Source: Mimachlamys varia (Eukaryota > Mollusca > Bivalvia > Pectinida > Pectinidae). From it: a stretch of 64,000 nt of DNA. The position numbers and the translations under genes were made by a program. Under the pieces are notes generated by a model. That model had not been told where the DNA came from and did no database searches. It was given only the letters and a program-made list of their open reading frames with translations. How positions within the stretch are numbered: position 1 is the stretch's first letter; every line of letters starts with the position of its first letter. The stretch covers positions 11,787,625 to 11,851,624 of the forward strand of contig OX392542.1 of NCBI GenBank assembly GCA_947623455.1, in the 5' to 3' direction. Below are positions 1-12,251 of the stretch, one piece after another.

Positions 1-470
1 AAGTAACTATCCTGAGAAAATTTTACCTATCATTTATTACTAATCTTACCTGAAATGAAATAACGTAAACAATAGATTCGATCAGGTTAATTTTTCCAAC
101 ATATCTATCTATTTCCGAAATATTAGCATGATAAAATGTAATTATGTTTTAGTGTACTGTGTGGATTGTGCAAAAGACACACTCAAGAATAGAACCTTTA
201 TAATTTAGAATAAATTACAGTCGGGTCAAATAATACATTTAACTGCAACATGCAGCTGTTGTCACGCAAGCTAAGCCATGGCCTATAAGTGAAGCTTGGG
301 AAGACAACTGATGAATCTGTCGTTATTTTTTAAAGTTATAATCGCCTAGTGGTAGAGTACGTTCTTTTTCAAAAGTATTCCCCAGACATGGTGGTATATC
401 CTAGTCATGTATATAGAGGTTGCCATTAAGACAAATATTGATATATGATTTTATATAAATGATCGTACAG

Positions 471-593
471 GCTCACCGACATGTAGTCATTCCCAACATA
501 CGTGCTCCAATCACCACTGTATACCACAGACATCCGTGTGTAACGGCGTCAATGACTGCGGCGACCACAGCGATGAGGCCCATTGTCCTCATC
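471..593 (+). other. Exon: LDL-receptor class A module 1
   Basis: This 123-bp phase 1-1 exon has acceptor GTACAG and donor GTAAGT. It encodes six cysteines and the calcium-site signature [16 protein letters not shown], in which the acidic residues and SDE are intact. It is nearly identical to modules 2 and 3, including flanking intron sequence, which shows recent tandem duplication. Confidence 0.85.
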
Positions 594-3500
594 GTAAGTA
601 TGGACTCCTTTGTCAAATTATAGAGCTAAGTGACAAAATATATCGGGGAATACTGAAGCGTTAACAGAACAATAATCCTAACTGAAAACCGATTGAAATA
701 GGGGCAAATTATGAGCAAAGGAAATATTTACACGGAGACCCTTGAAAACATAAAGAAAATAAGACCAGACGTACATTTATAAAACGTATCATCCCAGGAA
801 ATGTAGTGTATCCTAGTTATATACATTTAGTTTACAGGGATTAGCAACTGCATAGACAAATAATAATAAATTATTTTTTAAAAATGATCGTACAGGTGCA
901 TCGACATGTAGTCATACCCAACATACGTGCTCCAATCACCACTGTATACCACAGACAGACTTGTGTAACGGCGTCAATGACTGCGGCGACAACAGCGATG
1001 AGGCCCATTGTCATCATCGTAAGTATGGACTCCTTTGTCAAATTATAGAGCTAAGTGACAAAATATATCGGGGAATACTGAAGCGTTAACAAAACCATAA
1101 TCCGAACATAAAATTCGCTTAAACCAAGGACATGGTAGTTTATCCAAGTAATATTCAAGGATTGAATGTCTATTTTGTTGTTTGCATCGGCTGATGTAGC
1201 CAAGTGAACCTCGCGCAAATGAAGGGAACTGCGAAGTTGTTCATGTACCCTTTGCACGGTGCTTCACGTTTGTTCATTGCTGTACACTTATCGTCATGTA
1301 TGTACGTACGAGGAACATCTGGTCGCTAGTCTCATTCATTACAAAGCAACAGAATAAATGTAGTCAAGAGACAAGGTTTTTTTTTATTTTCATATGTACT
1401 TTAATTATACCTCATACATTCCACAGCACTAAACTTAAACATTTGGTCACAACTGAAGCGTAACATTATACGTATCATTAACAGTGGAATAAGGCATACC
1501 TTATTGACGAAAGTATGATGAATGAGATTGGTGACATGTAATCAACTGGATTAGTGATAATAAGATTTTTAATTTGAGATATACGAGAGGGACCCAACCG
1601 AAAACTGCAAGCTTTTAGGTAAGCACATGGTACGATTATGTATGGACAAGATCACAGGTGGCTGAGGTAAGTAAATCTAGTTTTGTACCGAAACTAAGGT
1701 TTTCAGAGTATTTCTTTTACACTTTTGGAGGTTAAGATCAATTTCCGATAAAAATCCAACCCTAATCTAAACTCCTCGGAAGTATTAAACTATTCCTGAC
1801 GTGGTTTAGGTCCAAAACCTAGCTGTAAGTGTAACAAATTCTTTGGCCCCTATTGACATGCAAGGTTAAGTCCTACAGTAGTCTAGCTAGCTTGTTAGTT
1901 TCGCAAACAGGTTACATCTGTCGAATAACCTAAGGTTTGTAACTTCTGAAAAGAAAACGGCTTTCTGTGACCTCAAACGTAACATTTAGCATCGGATATA
2001 AAAAAATAAAATCACAAAATCTGACTGGCGGGCAGATAAACCAATTCCGCACGATCATCGATGGGACCTATGGGGAATTTAGGACCAATTGATCTTGAAT
2101 TAATGCTTCCGGAAATGTCAGTTTTTTGTCAGACCAAGTTTTATTAAAGCCGACTGCGATATGATCCTGGCATAACTCATTGGCATGTAAACCAGCTGTT
2201 TTACGTGTGTAGTACACCCGTATATTATCAAACACAGCGTAAACGATTCACTGTGCAGTTGTAAAAAAATCAGATAATACCAAAACGTCAACAAAAACCA
2301 TAATCCGAACTCAAAATCGATTAAACTAGGGGCAAAATAGGTACAACAAGAAAAGATACATTCGGTAAGTGTTGTACATCAATATGGTGATACACTACAG
2401 AAAAGATACATACGGTAAGTGTTGTACATCAATATGGTGATACACTACAGAAACGATACATACGGTAAGTGTTGTACATCAATATGGTGATACACTACAG
2501 GAAAGATACATACGGTAAGTGTTGTACATCAATATGGTGATACACTACAGAAACGATACATACGGTAAGTGTTGTACATCAATATGGTGATACACTACAT
2601 AAAAGATACATACGATAATGTTGTACACCAATATGGTGATACACTACGGAAAAGATACATACGGTAAGTGTCACAAAGCGTCACATTATTTATCAGGTTG
2701 AGGTACAACCTTATTTTGAGGCAAAATAAATTCACTGTTGTATTACTTTGCCGGGAACGAAAAAGTGCGTGTCCACCATAATTCATCGGGAAATGAAGTG
2801 ATCAGCGTTTACTAGATTGATTGAGGCGGAGTGAAGTGAAAATGTAAATATGTTATATAAATAAGTGACTGTAGAGACAAATATTAATATATGATTTTAT
2901 ATAATTTACCTACAGATACACCGACATGTAGTCATACCCAACATACGTGCTCCAATCACCACTGTATACCACGGACATCCGTTTGTAACGGCTTCGATGA
3001 CTGCGGCGACAACAGCGATGAGACTCATTGTCCTCTTAGTAAGTATAGTCCGAGTCCTTTGCGTATTGTGAATTTAAGAGGTAAGCGACAACAAATGGGA
3101 GGGTAACGCAGCGTCGATCCGAACTAAAACTCGATTAAACTAGAGGCAAAACATGGACACAGAAAAGACTTACTCGGAAGTTATTGATCAATACAAGAGA
3201 ATAAGACCCAGGGTCCGTATTTAAGAAACCGTTCTCATGATCAAGCATAGATTCTGTGCTCGATCCAGCTTTCTTGAAACTCGCCTAAGTCAGGCCAATA
3301 ATCAAAAAGTCAATTGAAAATATTAAAATCAACATTCGGCTCCGTTGATATTCATTTTTCACAAAAAATTAAGAGTTTGTAAATAAATCATAGCTAGTAC
3401 AACAAATCGGCATTGACATGAGAACGGTTTCATGAATACAGGTCCAGGTGTTCCGTAAGACATATCTCTGCCCTGTAGGTTATCATGACAAAGTATGTAT

Positions 3501-6500
3501 TTTAACCTGATAAATAACGTGACGTTTTGTGTCATGCTTCTGAAACTAGCAAGACCCCTGAGCCCTGGCTTGAAATGGCTTTGCACCCTTTGTATCACAC
3601 TGCTGTTGCATTATGTGCACTTTGGCTAGTTATGTGTATTCATACACTGCAATTGTATACCAGCCTATTGCTAAAATGAACAGTTGTTGAGGTCCTCTAT
3701 GTCCGGTGGCTCATTTAGTTAGTGACAAGACCTGTGAACCTATAGCTCAAATAAGGCCTCCTGTGTCCTCTCACTATCCTGTTGCTAAAAATAGCAAATG
3801 TCGAGGAGCTCTGGTAGTTGTGGAATGAGGTAATGCAATGCAATGAGGTAAAGAGGAAGCTTACTTTTCCGAAACACCTGGTCTTAAATTTTCCTATACT
3901 TTTACAAAGGTTCTAGTGTAATTCTTTTCTTTGTCGATATTTTGCTGCTGGTTTAATCTAGTTTCAGTTCTGATTATCGTTTTCTTTACGATTATTTTTT
4001 CAGCATCAAGATATAGCATACTCATGTTTTAATAACGTTAAGCTTTTTATGTCTCCCCAGTATGTGGGGACATACTTTGGTGTCGAATTATTAAACCTGT
4101 TCTATCGTTTATGTTCTCAATAATTCGACTTAACATTCTCTCTAATATTTGCACTGTCCACACAACATAAAGAACTGAGTTTATGTTCGAGTTCTTTTCC
4201 ATGGTATTATACAGTACTTATTGAATGAAATAGGTTAAAACGTTATTATTATCTAGCATATGATAATCGGCAATTCTTCTGTTTCTTGCAATGAAGTTGT
4301 TTTCTTAACGTTTGTTAGATGTTGAAAAAAAGGGATCGACGGCATTGTTAACAACATTTAGAAATAGCGGAAATATTCCATTTAATATGAGCAGATTTGC
4401 GTCCATTTAAAAATATTTTACTGACATTCGATACTTCTGTGTGGAGGATAGATTATAAGGATGCTGGGAAATGATGAATATCAAAGAAAAGTAGGCTACG
4501 CTAACGAGATAGAATAATTTAGACAAGAACATCCAAAGGAGATTTCTGCTTTAATAGGAGCCAGGCCGTATTGGTAATTATATGTATCTAATTAGTGGAG
4601 AAACTGGGGATGTATCGATTTTTGTAATGTATTAAAGATAAAACACGTTTAAAGCTTAATTTTTTGTTTTATACAGATATCATTTCATGTTATATCATAT
4701 TATTTTAATCTGGAAGACCACGATAAAACGTAATGTCATGTCCTCATACTGAGAACCGGGGCAGTGACAACAAAACTACCACTGAGTCCAATGACCATAA
4801 CATTAGGGTCAAATGAGCATAACAATGGAGTCTTATTAATACTACAGACGGGGTAAAAAACTACAGACGGGGTAAAAAACTACAGACGGGGTAAAAAACT
4901 ACAGACGGGGTAAAGTGGGCATAACTTCCGGGTATAATGAGCATAATCAACGAGGAATAGTGAATATGACAGATGGGTTTCATGAGCATAGCCAAAAGCA
5001 CCGACCTTGATATCACGTAAAATGCTAACATTCCTGCCATATCCTGCTGACAAAATAAAATATCAATATTCGTCTTCAACAATGTACTTGATAATGGATA
5101 AACTATTGTATTTAACTATTACAGTTGTTGTTTTTAAACAGGATATCATATTTTTTTAACAGAGATATGCATACCAGTTCTGCAGTTCCTATGCCGTAAT
5201 ACTAAGTGCATCTCAGTCCTATTTGCTTGTGACGGCAAGGATGACTGTGGAGACGGAAGTGATGAAGCAATATGCCTCACACCACGTAAGTAGTGGTATG
5301 AATTACAGGGTGCATTCGTTTAGGGACATTTGAGGTAGCACACATATGTTGCAGCTGTATTGGCTGTATGACAAGCGGAGCTGGACTGTAGTGACTATAC
5401 GACTAGGTAGATCCATCGTATGTCTAGACACCGGGGGATGGGCTATGGGATCGAATCACTGAGTAATTATGTTTGTATCTCTTCTCTCTTGTTAAGAAAT
5501 TGTCGAGTTTGCGAACCCATCCATGAGTAAATACTCGACAGAAGACGGGGTGATTAAAGCGGAAATAAACTAGATCTATCGTTGGCGACCAGTAGCTCAA
5601 CTTGCACAGCGTCTGTGTAGAGATCGGAAGTCATGCGTTCCAAACTCGCCGTAAGATCTCTCTGTTCCTCCTTCTATACACGGTATACTTTTCTGACGCT
5701 TGCATACCCTGGGCTAAAATATATGGAAATCTTCGTTTCCCCGAAAAGAAGTTTACTCCCGGTCACGGCACTGGTGTTGTATCCTTGAGCAAGATACTTT
5801 ACTCCGTTTGTTCCAGTCTACTCAGCTGTAAATTAGTACGTGTTTGGTAGTACTAAAAAGTGTAGAATGCTAGCTGTGAATGCCGAAATGGCAGCGCCGG
5901 TTGTATGCTCCCAAAGGAGTTGATAACGATATTGGCTGGTTGCTAAGGCCCTTATTACAGATGTATATGACAATGATTCGAAGTTAATAAGAACCCCGAA
6001 TCATTATTATATGTATTGTTATTATATACAATCATGTATTTATACAACCCACAGGTTACATTTATGTGTCACGATAAAGATTTACAGCAGTCTAATTTGT
6101 TAAGGATTCGTGTTTAAACTAGATCATGTGGTTAAAATCTTTGATAAATCCATGACATGATCAGTTAAACTAAAGGATATCACATTTGTTAATATATCTA
6201 CTGCTATGAAGAAGTTGAGCTATAATAAAATATCTTTATTGTCAACAATATAAAGCAAAGGGACTCATGTAAGGTACGAATAAGGGCATTTGTTCAAAAC
6301 AAACCTCTCCTTAAAGATGTATGGTTCCCATACAATTATTACAGATCAAACAAATGGACAACATGTACCTGCTGTCTCGACGTCCAAACCAAGTGTCACC
6401 TCTACAGGTAAGAGTCTGAGGGTAGAGGTGATTGGGAATGTTTAAATATCAAAGAAATTAAGGTTTTTATATCAAGATAATGGTTAACAATCACATCTTT

Positions 6501-9500
6501 CTCGGTATAAACGTGCAATGGTCATATTATTGCGGACATCGAACATAGATATTTTATGAATTGATAAATTTAAGTATTTTATTTCATTCGCTATATGACC
6601 TTATATTCAGAGTGATTATATTTATTAGTATTAGTTCCCGACTGGTGATTTCTGGGGAAGGGTTACTTTTTTGGGTTTTTTTGGGGGTTTTTTTGGGGGG
6701 AGGGGGGTCTGGAGATGTACATGTAGCATTTATGTTTTGAAGTACGTGAAAATGTGAAAAACACTTTTATTTTGCTAAATTGCCATGTTTTGAACTTCAA
6801 TTTATTTGCTCAGGTATTGAGGATTAGGTTTTTGTTTAATAGTGGTGTAGGACCGAGGTACCAGTAGATGATGTATAGTAATTCTTCAATACTTAAAAAA
6901 TGCTTGTTATTATACAAACGAAAACCATAATATTATAGCGGTACCGACGGAAATAAGCTTTCATACCATTAATTATTATTGTTCAAGTTTTTTTTTTTTT
7001 TTTTGGAGTTCATGGTTTTTGCAATATATATTTATGTCACAATAAATGACGTAAGCAATTAATTGTGATATACAGTTAACCTACATGTACATGGTGGACA
7101 TCATTCAGCGACCGTCCCGACATCCAGCCCGCCAAATAAAACCCAAGCAGGTAATTTTCACTTTAATATTGGTTAATAAATAGTAAATCAACCTCAGGTG
7201 TAGATTAACACAATAACATCTAATTATTACTTTGCTTTATGTTTGTTTCTTTGTTTTTTTTTTTCGTTTTCCTGTAAAGCTTACCGTTTTAGAGGAGATT
7301 TTGATCCCATTAAAGGGACAATAAAGCGAAGTTTATTTCCCTTTTTATGATATCACCAAATAGTTGATTAAATTGTAGTTTGGTTATCCTGGTGAAATAT
7401 TCATACCGATATTTTGACAAAACTTGTTGTTTTCATGCGTTTTTCAATTCATAATAAGGAAATTCTTAATCGTCCAACCCATGCAAATGCAAATACAACA
7501 TATATGAGCACTTCTACCCCACGGAGCATGCGTGTTTTCAGGTTAACAAATTTCCCTTCAGAGGGCCCCTGTGAGTGCGAGCTGTCAATAATATCAGCTT
7601 TTGATTAGTTTGAAGTATACTAACACAATTTCTTTAGGAATCTTATAATATTCATATATATCATAATTATTGATTATCTAACAGTTAATCTAAGTTAATC
7701 TAACGTACCTTGAAAGAGGTACATGTTATATCAAACTCATCGTGTCATCGCGTCCAATTGTTTACAACACACATACCTGTAGTCGCACCAGGTGACGCGG
7801 TTATTTCGTGCTATATTTTGATGTCGCCATATTTGGCGCAGATTTTCCCAATAATTAAACTGACCACATCGGATCATCGGCTACACGGTATCTAAATATC
7901 AAGTACGGATTCCTTTGTCTGAATATAGGTCATTTTCATTCAAGTTGATTTTAAAACGCGGTTCACTAATGGCCTCTTTAATATATTTGTAAATGAAACA
8001 TGTTTAAATCCAATCAAAAGAAGGTGAGAATTGAAACACTTTGACAAAATGTATTTATCCTTTTTATAGAGGTATTTAAAGTTCGATTAGTGAATGGTGG
8101 GAACGCCTTGGAGGGTCGAGTGGAGCTCCAACGCAATGGTGTGTGGGGCACTGTTTGTGATGACGCATGGGATGATGATGATGCTAAAGTTGTATGTAGG
8201 ATGTTGGGATATGATCCGTAAGTAAATTAAATTTCGTACTGTTTAATACCAAATAACAATTATAGCTTGTCACCATTATAATTATCAATCATAATATATT
8301 GATATTTATTATAACAATTGTTTTGTTATATTGTGTACAGCACTACAGCCACCCATACATCCAAGGCTAGGTACGGTAGTGGGGTAGGGCCTATCTGGCT
8401 AGACGAGACTCAGTGTAGAGGGACAGAGACGAACCTTGGACAGTGTAGCTTTGTCCCTATAGGCCACGGAGACTGTGACCACTCGGAAGATGCCGGTGTC
8501 ATATGTCAGGCTAGTAAGTTATTGAGTAAAATTAAACCAAATTGATAAATAAACCTGCACTCCACAGAATCTGAAGCTCAATCTACGCCATGCATTCTAT
8601 GGTTAAACATTAGTGAAACTGGCCTCGCATTATTATTTACCCGAGTAAAATTTCACTGATGATTAAGTTTTTTTTATAATGTAGAATGGTCAAGTTTTAC
8701 GTAGAAGGAGCGTAGGATCATATTATTATTTATTACATTTTACCAGTAAAATATCAGAAAATACCAGCTTGATAAAACTTATATCATCACTGCTTCATAT
8801 CATCACTAGTGATAATATAAGAAATCTTAAAGTATAACTAGTGATGATATAAGTTTCGGTCCGATATAATTGCGCATTATTTGAGTACTATTTTCTCATT
8901 ATTCTAGAATCAATTCATATAAAGTTAGGAAATTAAAAACCAATACAGTAGTTTGGAAATTAATAGATATTTAATTGATTTTATTAATATGTTTTTGTAT
9001 TGTTAATATATTATGAACAATAAAATAGAACTTCATCCTGTAGCGTATGAATTTTCTATAAACCTTAGTCACTTTATTCCGATCAGTTGTAACCACAAAT
9101 AAAAATGAAGTCAGACTTTGGGAAATTTCAAAAATGTAATTAAAACAAAAATCAATGGCTTCCCAATAAATATATCAAATATATTTCACTCGTATAGCAG
9201 ATCTTAAATATATTTTCACTCGTGCTACGCACTCGTGAAATATTTTTGATATTTAATCGTTGAATAGCCGTTATGTATAGATGAAAAATATATGTCATCA
9301 ACAAGTTAATAGAGACTTATTTGGATAAAAAAATCATTGTTTTGGGCACTGAACAAATTCTTGAAAATGACAATATCCTGATTTATAAATTTTAAGTGAA
9401 ATTCGGCAATATATTTAACAATACCAAAAGCATGCAGATAATTAAAAACGTGGAATGCTTTGGAATAAAATCAAAACTTTGACAAGTACATAAAACAAGA

Positions 9501-10605
9501 ATAAGAAAGATTGAACAATATAGCAATTCGAACTTCAAATCGATGGAGCTGCTGCTGAATATAAACAAAGGGAATATTTGCAAGTGGACCATTTAAAAGT
9601 ACCAGAATAAGACCAGGTGTTTCAAAAGAATGGGTGTTCTGCTTCATCAATAAAAACCGCAAAGTTTCAGTGAACCCCAAGTTATGACACGTCTTAAAAT
9701 GGAGAACCGTCTGATTTAATAACAAAAATAATGGCTTAAAAAAATACAAAAATATACATAAAAGTGTAATAATAAATAGGGAATTAGATGATAGCACATC
9801 TCATTGATTCCGACACTTCTGTAAGTGTTTATATCAAATCTAAACCTTTTATTCGTTTACAGTGTTACTAGTGAAATTTGACATATTGTTTTCATTCTAA
9901 GTACTTTAATTTTGTGTTAAATCAGGAACGCAGACAGCGACAGGTATTGTAACTACAACTCAAACATCAGGTAAGTAAGTCAACTTAAAGATGTATACCT
10001 CTGACGATTCAGTCACGTTCAAGTCCATGTAGATGTTTCCTTTTTTCGTATTTTGCCCCTAGTTTAATCGATTTTGATTTCGAATTATGGTTAGGGTTTT
10101 ATGTTTTATTAAAAAAGTATGATAAATCGTAGTAGCATTTATGCATCTAAAAATTGTGTGAAAAATATAGATGTCTGTTGCTTGTAGAACTTTTATCACA
10201 TGAATTTAAAAAAAGAACTACAAATTCGTGGCTTTTAAAAAATCAGAGAATATCAAAACGTCAACAAAACCATAATCCGAACTCAAAATCGATTGAACTA
10301 GAGGCAAAATACGAAAAAAGAAAGATTTACATTGATACTCTGGGTTATGTCAACATCAGATACTTGTAATATCAACATCAGATACACCGTTTTGTCAACA
10401 TTTGATACTTGTAATATCAACATCGGGTTTATCGTCATGTCAACATCAGATACTTGTAATATCAAGTCGGATACACCCTTATGTCAACATCGATTGCTTC
10501 TAATGTCATCATTAGAATATTGTAATGTTTACATTCTTATTGAACAATTATTTCCTTTTGAATTAGGAAAGCAGACGACGACAAATTCCCCAAGTTCAAC
10601 GTCAG
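471..10605 (+). CDS. LDLa/SRCR modular extracellular protein, partial (5' end outside window)
   Basis: Ten exons join in one frame: 471-593, 896-1018, 2916-3038, 5163-5285 (one LDL-receptor class A module each), 6345-6407 and 7076-7150 (Ser/Thr/Pro-rich linkers), 8070-8217 plus 8341-8513 (one SRCR domain), 9926-9970 and 10567-10605 (Thr-rich linkers). Every exon has an AG acceptor and GTAAG-type donor. All module borders are phase 1, the usual state for shuffled extracellular modules; only the intron inside the SRCR domain is phase 2. LDLa and SRCR modules are disulfide-bonded ligand-binding domains of secreted proteins and receptors, and molluscs carry many such genes. No signal peptide, membrane segment or enzymatic domain is seen, so the overall function is unknown. 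The Thr-rich linkers suggest O-glycosylated, mucin-like spacers. Further exons may lie upstream or may have been missed. Confidence 0.75.
594..895. other. Intron with antisense retroelement-tail fragment
   Basis: This is the intron between LDLa modules 1 and 2. At about 660-775 it holds a minus-strand fragment of the dispersed retroelement tail recurring at 3110-3230, 9505-9660, 10255-10320 and 57225-57400. The shared words are ATAATCC, CGAACT-like, GGGGCAAA and AATAAGACCAG. No coding sequence is seen. Confidence 0.5.
896..1018 (+). other. Exon: LDL-receptor class A module 2
   Basis: This 123-bp phase 1-1 exon has six cysteines and the signature [16 protein letters not shown]. More than 60 bp of the following intron matches the intron after module 1 almost base for base. 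Confidence 0.85.
1019..2351. other. Intron, no further gene seen
   Basis: This is the proximal intron between LDLa modules 2 and 3. The first ~70 bp duplicate the start of the previous intron. At about 2280-2340 there is another minus-strand piece of the retroelement tail (AAACGTCAACAAAAACCATA and following). Otherwise it is AT-rich sequence without a supportable exon. Confidence 0.5.
2352..2671 (+). repeat. 50-bp minisatellite, about 6.4 copies, intronic
   Basis: Units begin GATACATACGGTAAGTGTTG and end with GATACACTACAGAAA. The spacing between unit starts is exactly 50 bp (2355, 2405 and on). Most copies differ by single bases; the copy near 2610 is more diverged. Each unit contains a strong donor-like word (GGTAAGTG) and an acceptor-like CTACAG about 14 bases upstream of it. 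Confidence 0.9.
2916..3038 (+). other. Exon: LDL-receptor class A module 3
   Basis: This 123-bp phase 1-1 exon has six cysteines and the signature [16 protein letters not shown]. It is close to modules 1 and 2 but slightly diverged. The 50-bp minisatellite at 2352-2671 lies in the intron before it. Confidence 0.85.
3039..5162. other. Long intron with dispersed repeat pieces
   Basis: The intron between LDLa modules 3 and 4 carries a minus-strand retroelement-tail fragment at about 3110-3230 and a plus-strand fragment at about 3840-3990. It also has a short hairpin near 4048-4075 (TATGTCTCCCC facing GGGGACATA) and a 19-bp tandem repeat at 4842-4914. No exon could be supported. Confidence 0.5.
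4842..4914 (+). repeat. 19-bp tandem repeat, 4 copies
   Basis: The unit CTACAGACGGGGTAAAAAA starts at 4842, 4861, 4880 and 4899, with essentially no divergence between copies. Confidence 0.9.
5163..5285 (+). other. Exon: LDL-receptor class A module 4 (diverged)
   Basis: This 123-bp phase 1-1 exon follows a TTTTTTTAACAG acceptor and ends at GTAAGT. It has six cysteines and the signature [16 protein letters not shown]. It is clearly older than the near-identical modules 1 to 3. Confidence 0.85.
5286..8069. other. Introns around linker exons
   Basis: Apart from the linker exons 6345-6407 and 7076-7150 this stretch is intron. It holds a poly-T/poly-G tract near 6668-6712 and AT-rich DNA. A segment at about 7300-7900 has short open frames but no recognisable protein, and is probably an old repeat. 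Confidence 0.4.
8070..8513 (+). other. SRCR domain, two exons (8070-8217 and 8341-8513)
   Basis: The first exon starts with VRLVNGG and contains GRVEL, WGTVCDD and VVCRMLGY. After a phase-2 intron the second has [27 protein letters not shown]. The domain has six cysteines and an internal intron. This fits group A SRCR domains, which are six-cysteine and encoded by two exons, rather than the eight-cysteine single-exon group B. The exact group should be confirmed by profile alignment. Confidence 0.85.
8775..8856. repeat. Small inverted repeat
   Basis: AAACTTATATCATCAC at 8775-8790 is the exact reverse complement of GTGATGATATAAGTTT at 8841-8856. Related ATCATCACTAGTGAT words lie in the loop. 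The structure fits a short MITE remnant in the intron after the SRCR domain. Confidence 0.7.
8857..9925. other. Intron after SRCR domain, repeat fragments only
   Basis: At about 9180-9260 there is a small imperfect inverted repeat built on CACTCGTG words. At about 9505-9660 there is a minus-strand fragment of the dispersed retroelement tail. The minus-strand open frames here show no recognisable domain. Confidence 0.45.
10010..10330. repeat. Two opposed retroelement-tail fragments
   Basis: At about 10020-10110 the tail reads on the + strand (TTTTGCCCCTAGTTTAATCG). At about 10255-10320 the same segment reads reversed (GATTGAACTAGAGGCAAAAT). The pair forms an imperfect inverted repeat in the last intron of the LDLa/SRCR gene, followed at 10345-10520 by degenerate short repeats of ATGTCAACATCAGATAC. 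Confidence 0.55.
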
Positions 10606-10724
10606 GTAAGGTGTAGCTCCGACAAAGATCATAGTGTCAAGTTATTATCGTGTACTTCTTATATCAATATAACTCAACTGGTCTGTTTACAGATAGTATA
10701 TGTAACAACGGAAAGGATCTTTGA

Positions 10725-10852
10725 TATATTATAAATAGAGGATCTTAATCCTTACATTAGATTTTGAGTGAGTGACATTTCAAATTATTTTACGAGTTAA
10801 ATAAGTTTCATATTAAATTGACACTCTAGTAAGATCCTCTATTTATGATATG
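10725..10852. mobile_element. MITE-like element with 17-bp inverted ends
   Basis: ATAAATAGAGGATCTTA at 10731-10747 is the reverse complement of TAAGATCCTCTATTTAT at 10830-10846, and weaker symmetry continues outward. The total is about 120 bp with an AT-rich core and no coding capacity. The superfamily cannot be assigned, because no clear target duplication is visible. Confidence 0.65.
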
Positions 10853-11087
10853 ATATTATGATCTATTATTTGATAAATCAGGCGCATTTAGGCAGTTGAC
10901 ATTTAAATCAATAAATGCGCTTATGAAATACATCAAAATTAAAAAAAATTGATATCTCTATCAGAGAAATGCAAAAAAATCTACTTTGACGGCACGATTT
11001 TCATTTCCAAGACAATCACATGACGTCATTAAAACGTCATTCATTTATGTCGCCACAAAAGTGTTAAATATATTACTTATCATACTA

Positions 11088-12102
11088 TTAAGGATCAACT
11101 TAAATCTATTTCTAACGTTATTGAGCCATAACACAAAAAAATCGGATATAAATAAACCGCGAAGCACACTCAATTACACTTGAGTACGATTCTTTGACGG
11201 CTATTTTAGTTACAGCAAACTGAAAGATAAAGTTTCAAGATTAAATTCATATTCACATTAAACATTTGAAATCGTTTGATATGATAATCTTGCTTGCAAC
11301 AAGCATTCCAATTAGCATTAAAATATGTTATCAGCCCATAACGTAAAAAATGACGTCGCCGTTTATAACGTCGCTTTTGATTGGCTGATGCAGCAGCGTA
11401 ATAATTTATAAGAGCAAAGACCCCACCAATAAAGTGAAATTTTCCGCAGAGTATAGATCCAATTATAACTTAAGGATAAACATGAGTGTATCCTCATCAG
11501 AGTATAGATCCAATTATAACTTAAGGATTAACATGAGTATATCCTCATCAGAGTATAGATTAGATTATAACTTAAGGATTAACATGAGTGTATCCTCATC
11601 AGAGTATAGATCCAATTATAACTTAAGGATTAACATGAGTATATCCTCATCAGAGTATAGATTAGATTATAACTTAAGGATTAACATGAGTGTATCCTCA
11701 TCAGAGTATAGATTAGATTATAACTTAAGGATTAACATGAGTATATCCTCATCAGAGTATAGATCCAATTATAACTTAAGGATTAACATGAGTGTATCCT
11801 CATCAGAGTATAGATTAGATTATAACTTAAGGATTAACATGAGTGTATCCTCATCAGAGTATAGATCCAATTATAACTTAAGGATTAACATGAGTGTATC
11901 CTCATCAGAGTATAGATTAGATTATAACTTAAGGATTAACATGAGTGTATCCTCATCAGAGTATAGATCCAATTATAACTTAAGGATAAACATGAGTGTA
12001 TCCTCATCATAAAGCGCTTCGCGGTTTATTTAGAGTACACTCAGTTTTGTTGTGTTATACTTCCATAACATAAAAAATAGATTCAAGTTAATCCTTAAAT
12101 AA
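11088..12102. mobile_element. Fold-back element enclosing a 51-bp minisatellite
   Basis: The left arm (about 11088-11167) and right arm (about 12013-12102) are imperfect inverted repeats of about 80 bp. They share AAATAAACCGCGAAGC in opposite orientations plus AAGGATTAACTT/AATCTATTT-type words. Between them lies the 51-bp array at 11449-12009. Inverted ends around a tandem core are known from non-autonomous bivalve elements such as the pearl type; membership in that family is inference only. Confidence 0.6.
11449..12009 (+). repeat. 51-bp minisatellite, 11 copies
   Basis: Eleven head-to-tail copies are present. Two variants alternate, one with GATCCAATTATAAC and one with GATTAGATTATAAC after GAGTATA. 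Because 51 is divisible by three, one frame stays open and yields a 17-residue peptide repeat (EYRSNYNLRINMSVSSS). I regard that frame as non-coding. The internal word TTAAGGATTAAC also occurs in the flanking inverted arms, so the unit may derive from an arm. Confidence 0.9.
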
Positions 12103-12225
12103 TGTGCGTTGACGATAATGCAAATGTACGTACGTTCTGAACATATCTATATATACTACTATATGCTTTTGATTCGTGGATATTATTTTGATTCGCCATA
12201 ACAAAGGGCTTTGTGTTTATTACAG

Positions 12226-12251
12226 GAGGGACATGGGTTTCCTTTGGATAA
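12226..12251 (+). other. Possible last coding exon of the LDLa/SRCR gene (weak)
   Basis: TGTGTTTATTACAG precedes a segment that, read in the phase-1 frame of the upstream gene, encodes GTWVSFG and then a TAA stop. It would close the gene simply, but the peptide is too short to be diagnostic and the acceptor could be chance. Confidence 0.2.

Noticed and set aside
11434..12012. 192-codon open frame encoding eleven 17-residue repeats
   Set aside because: It coincides with the 51-bp minisatellite inside a fold-back element. The frame is open only because 51 is a multiple of three.
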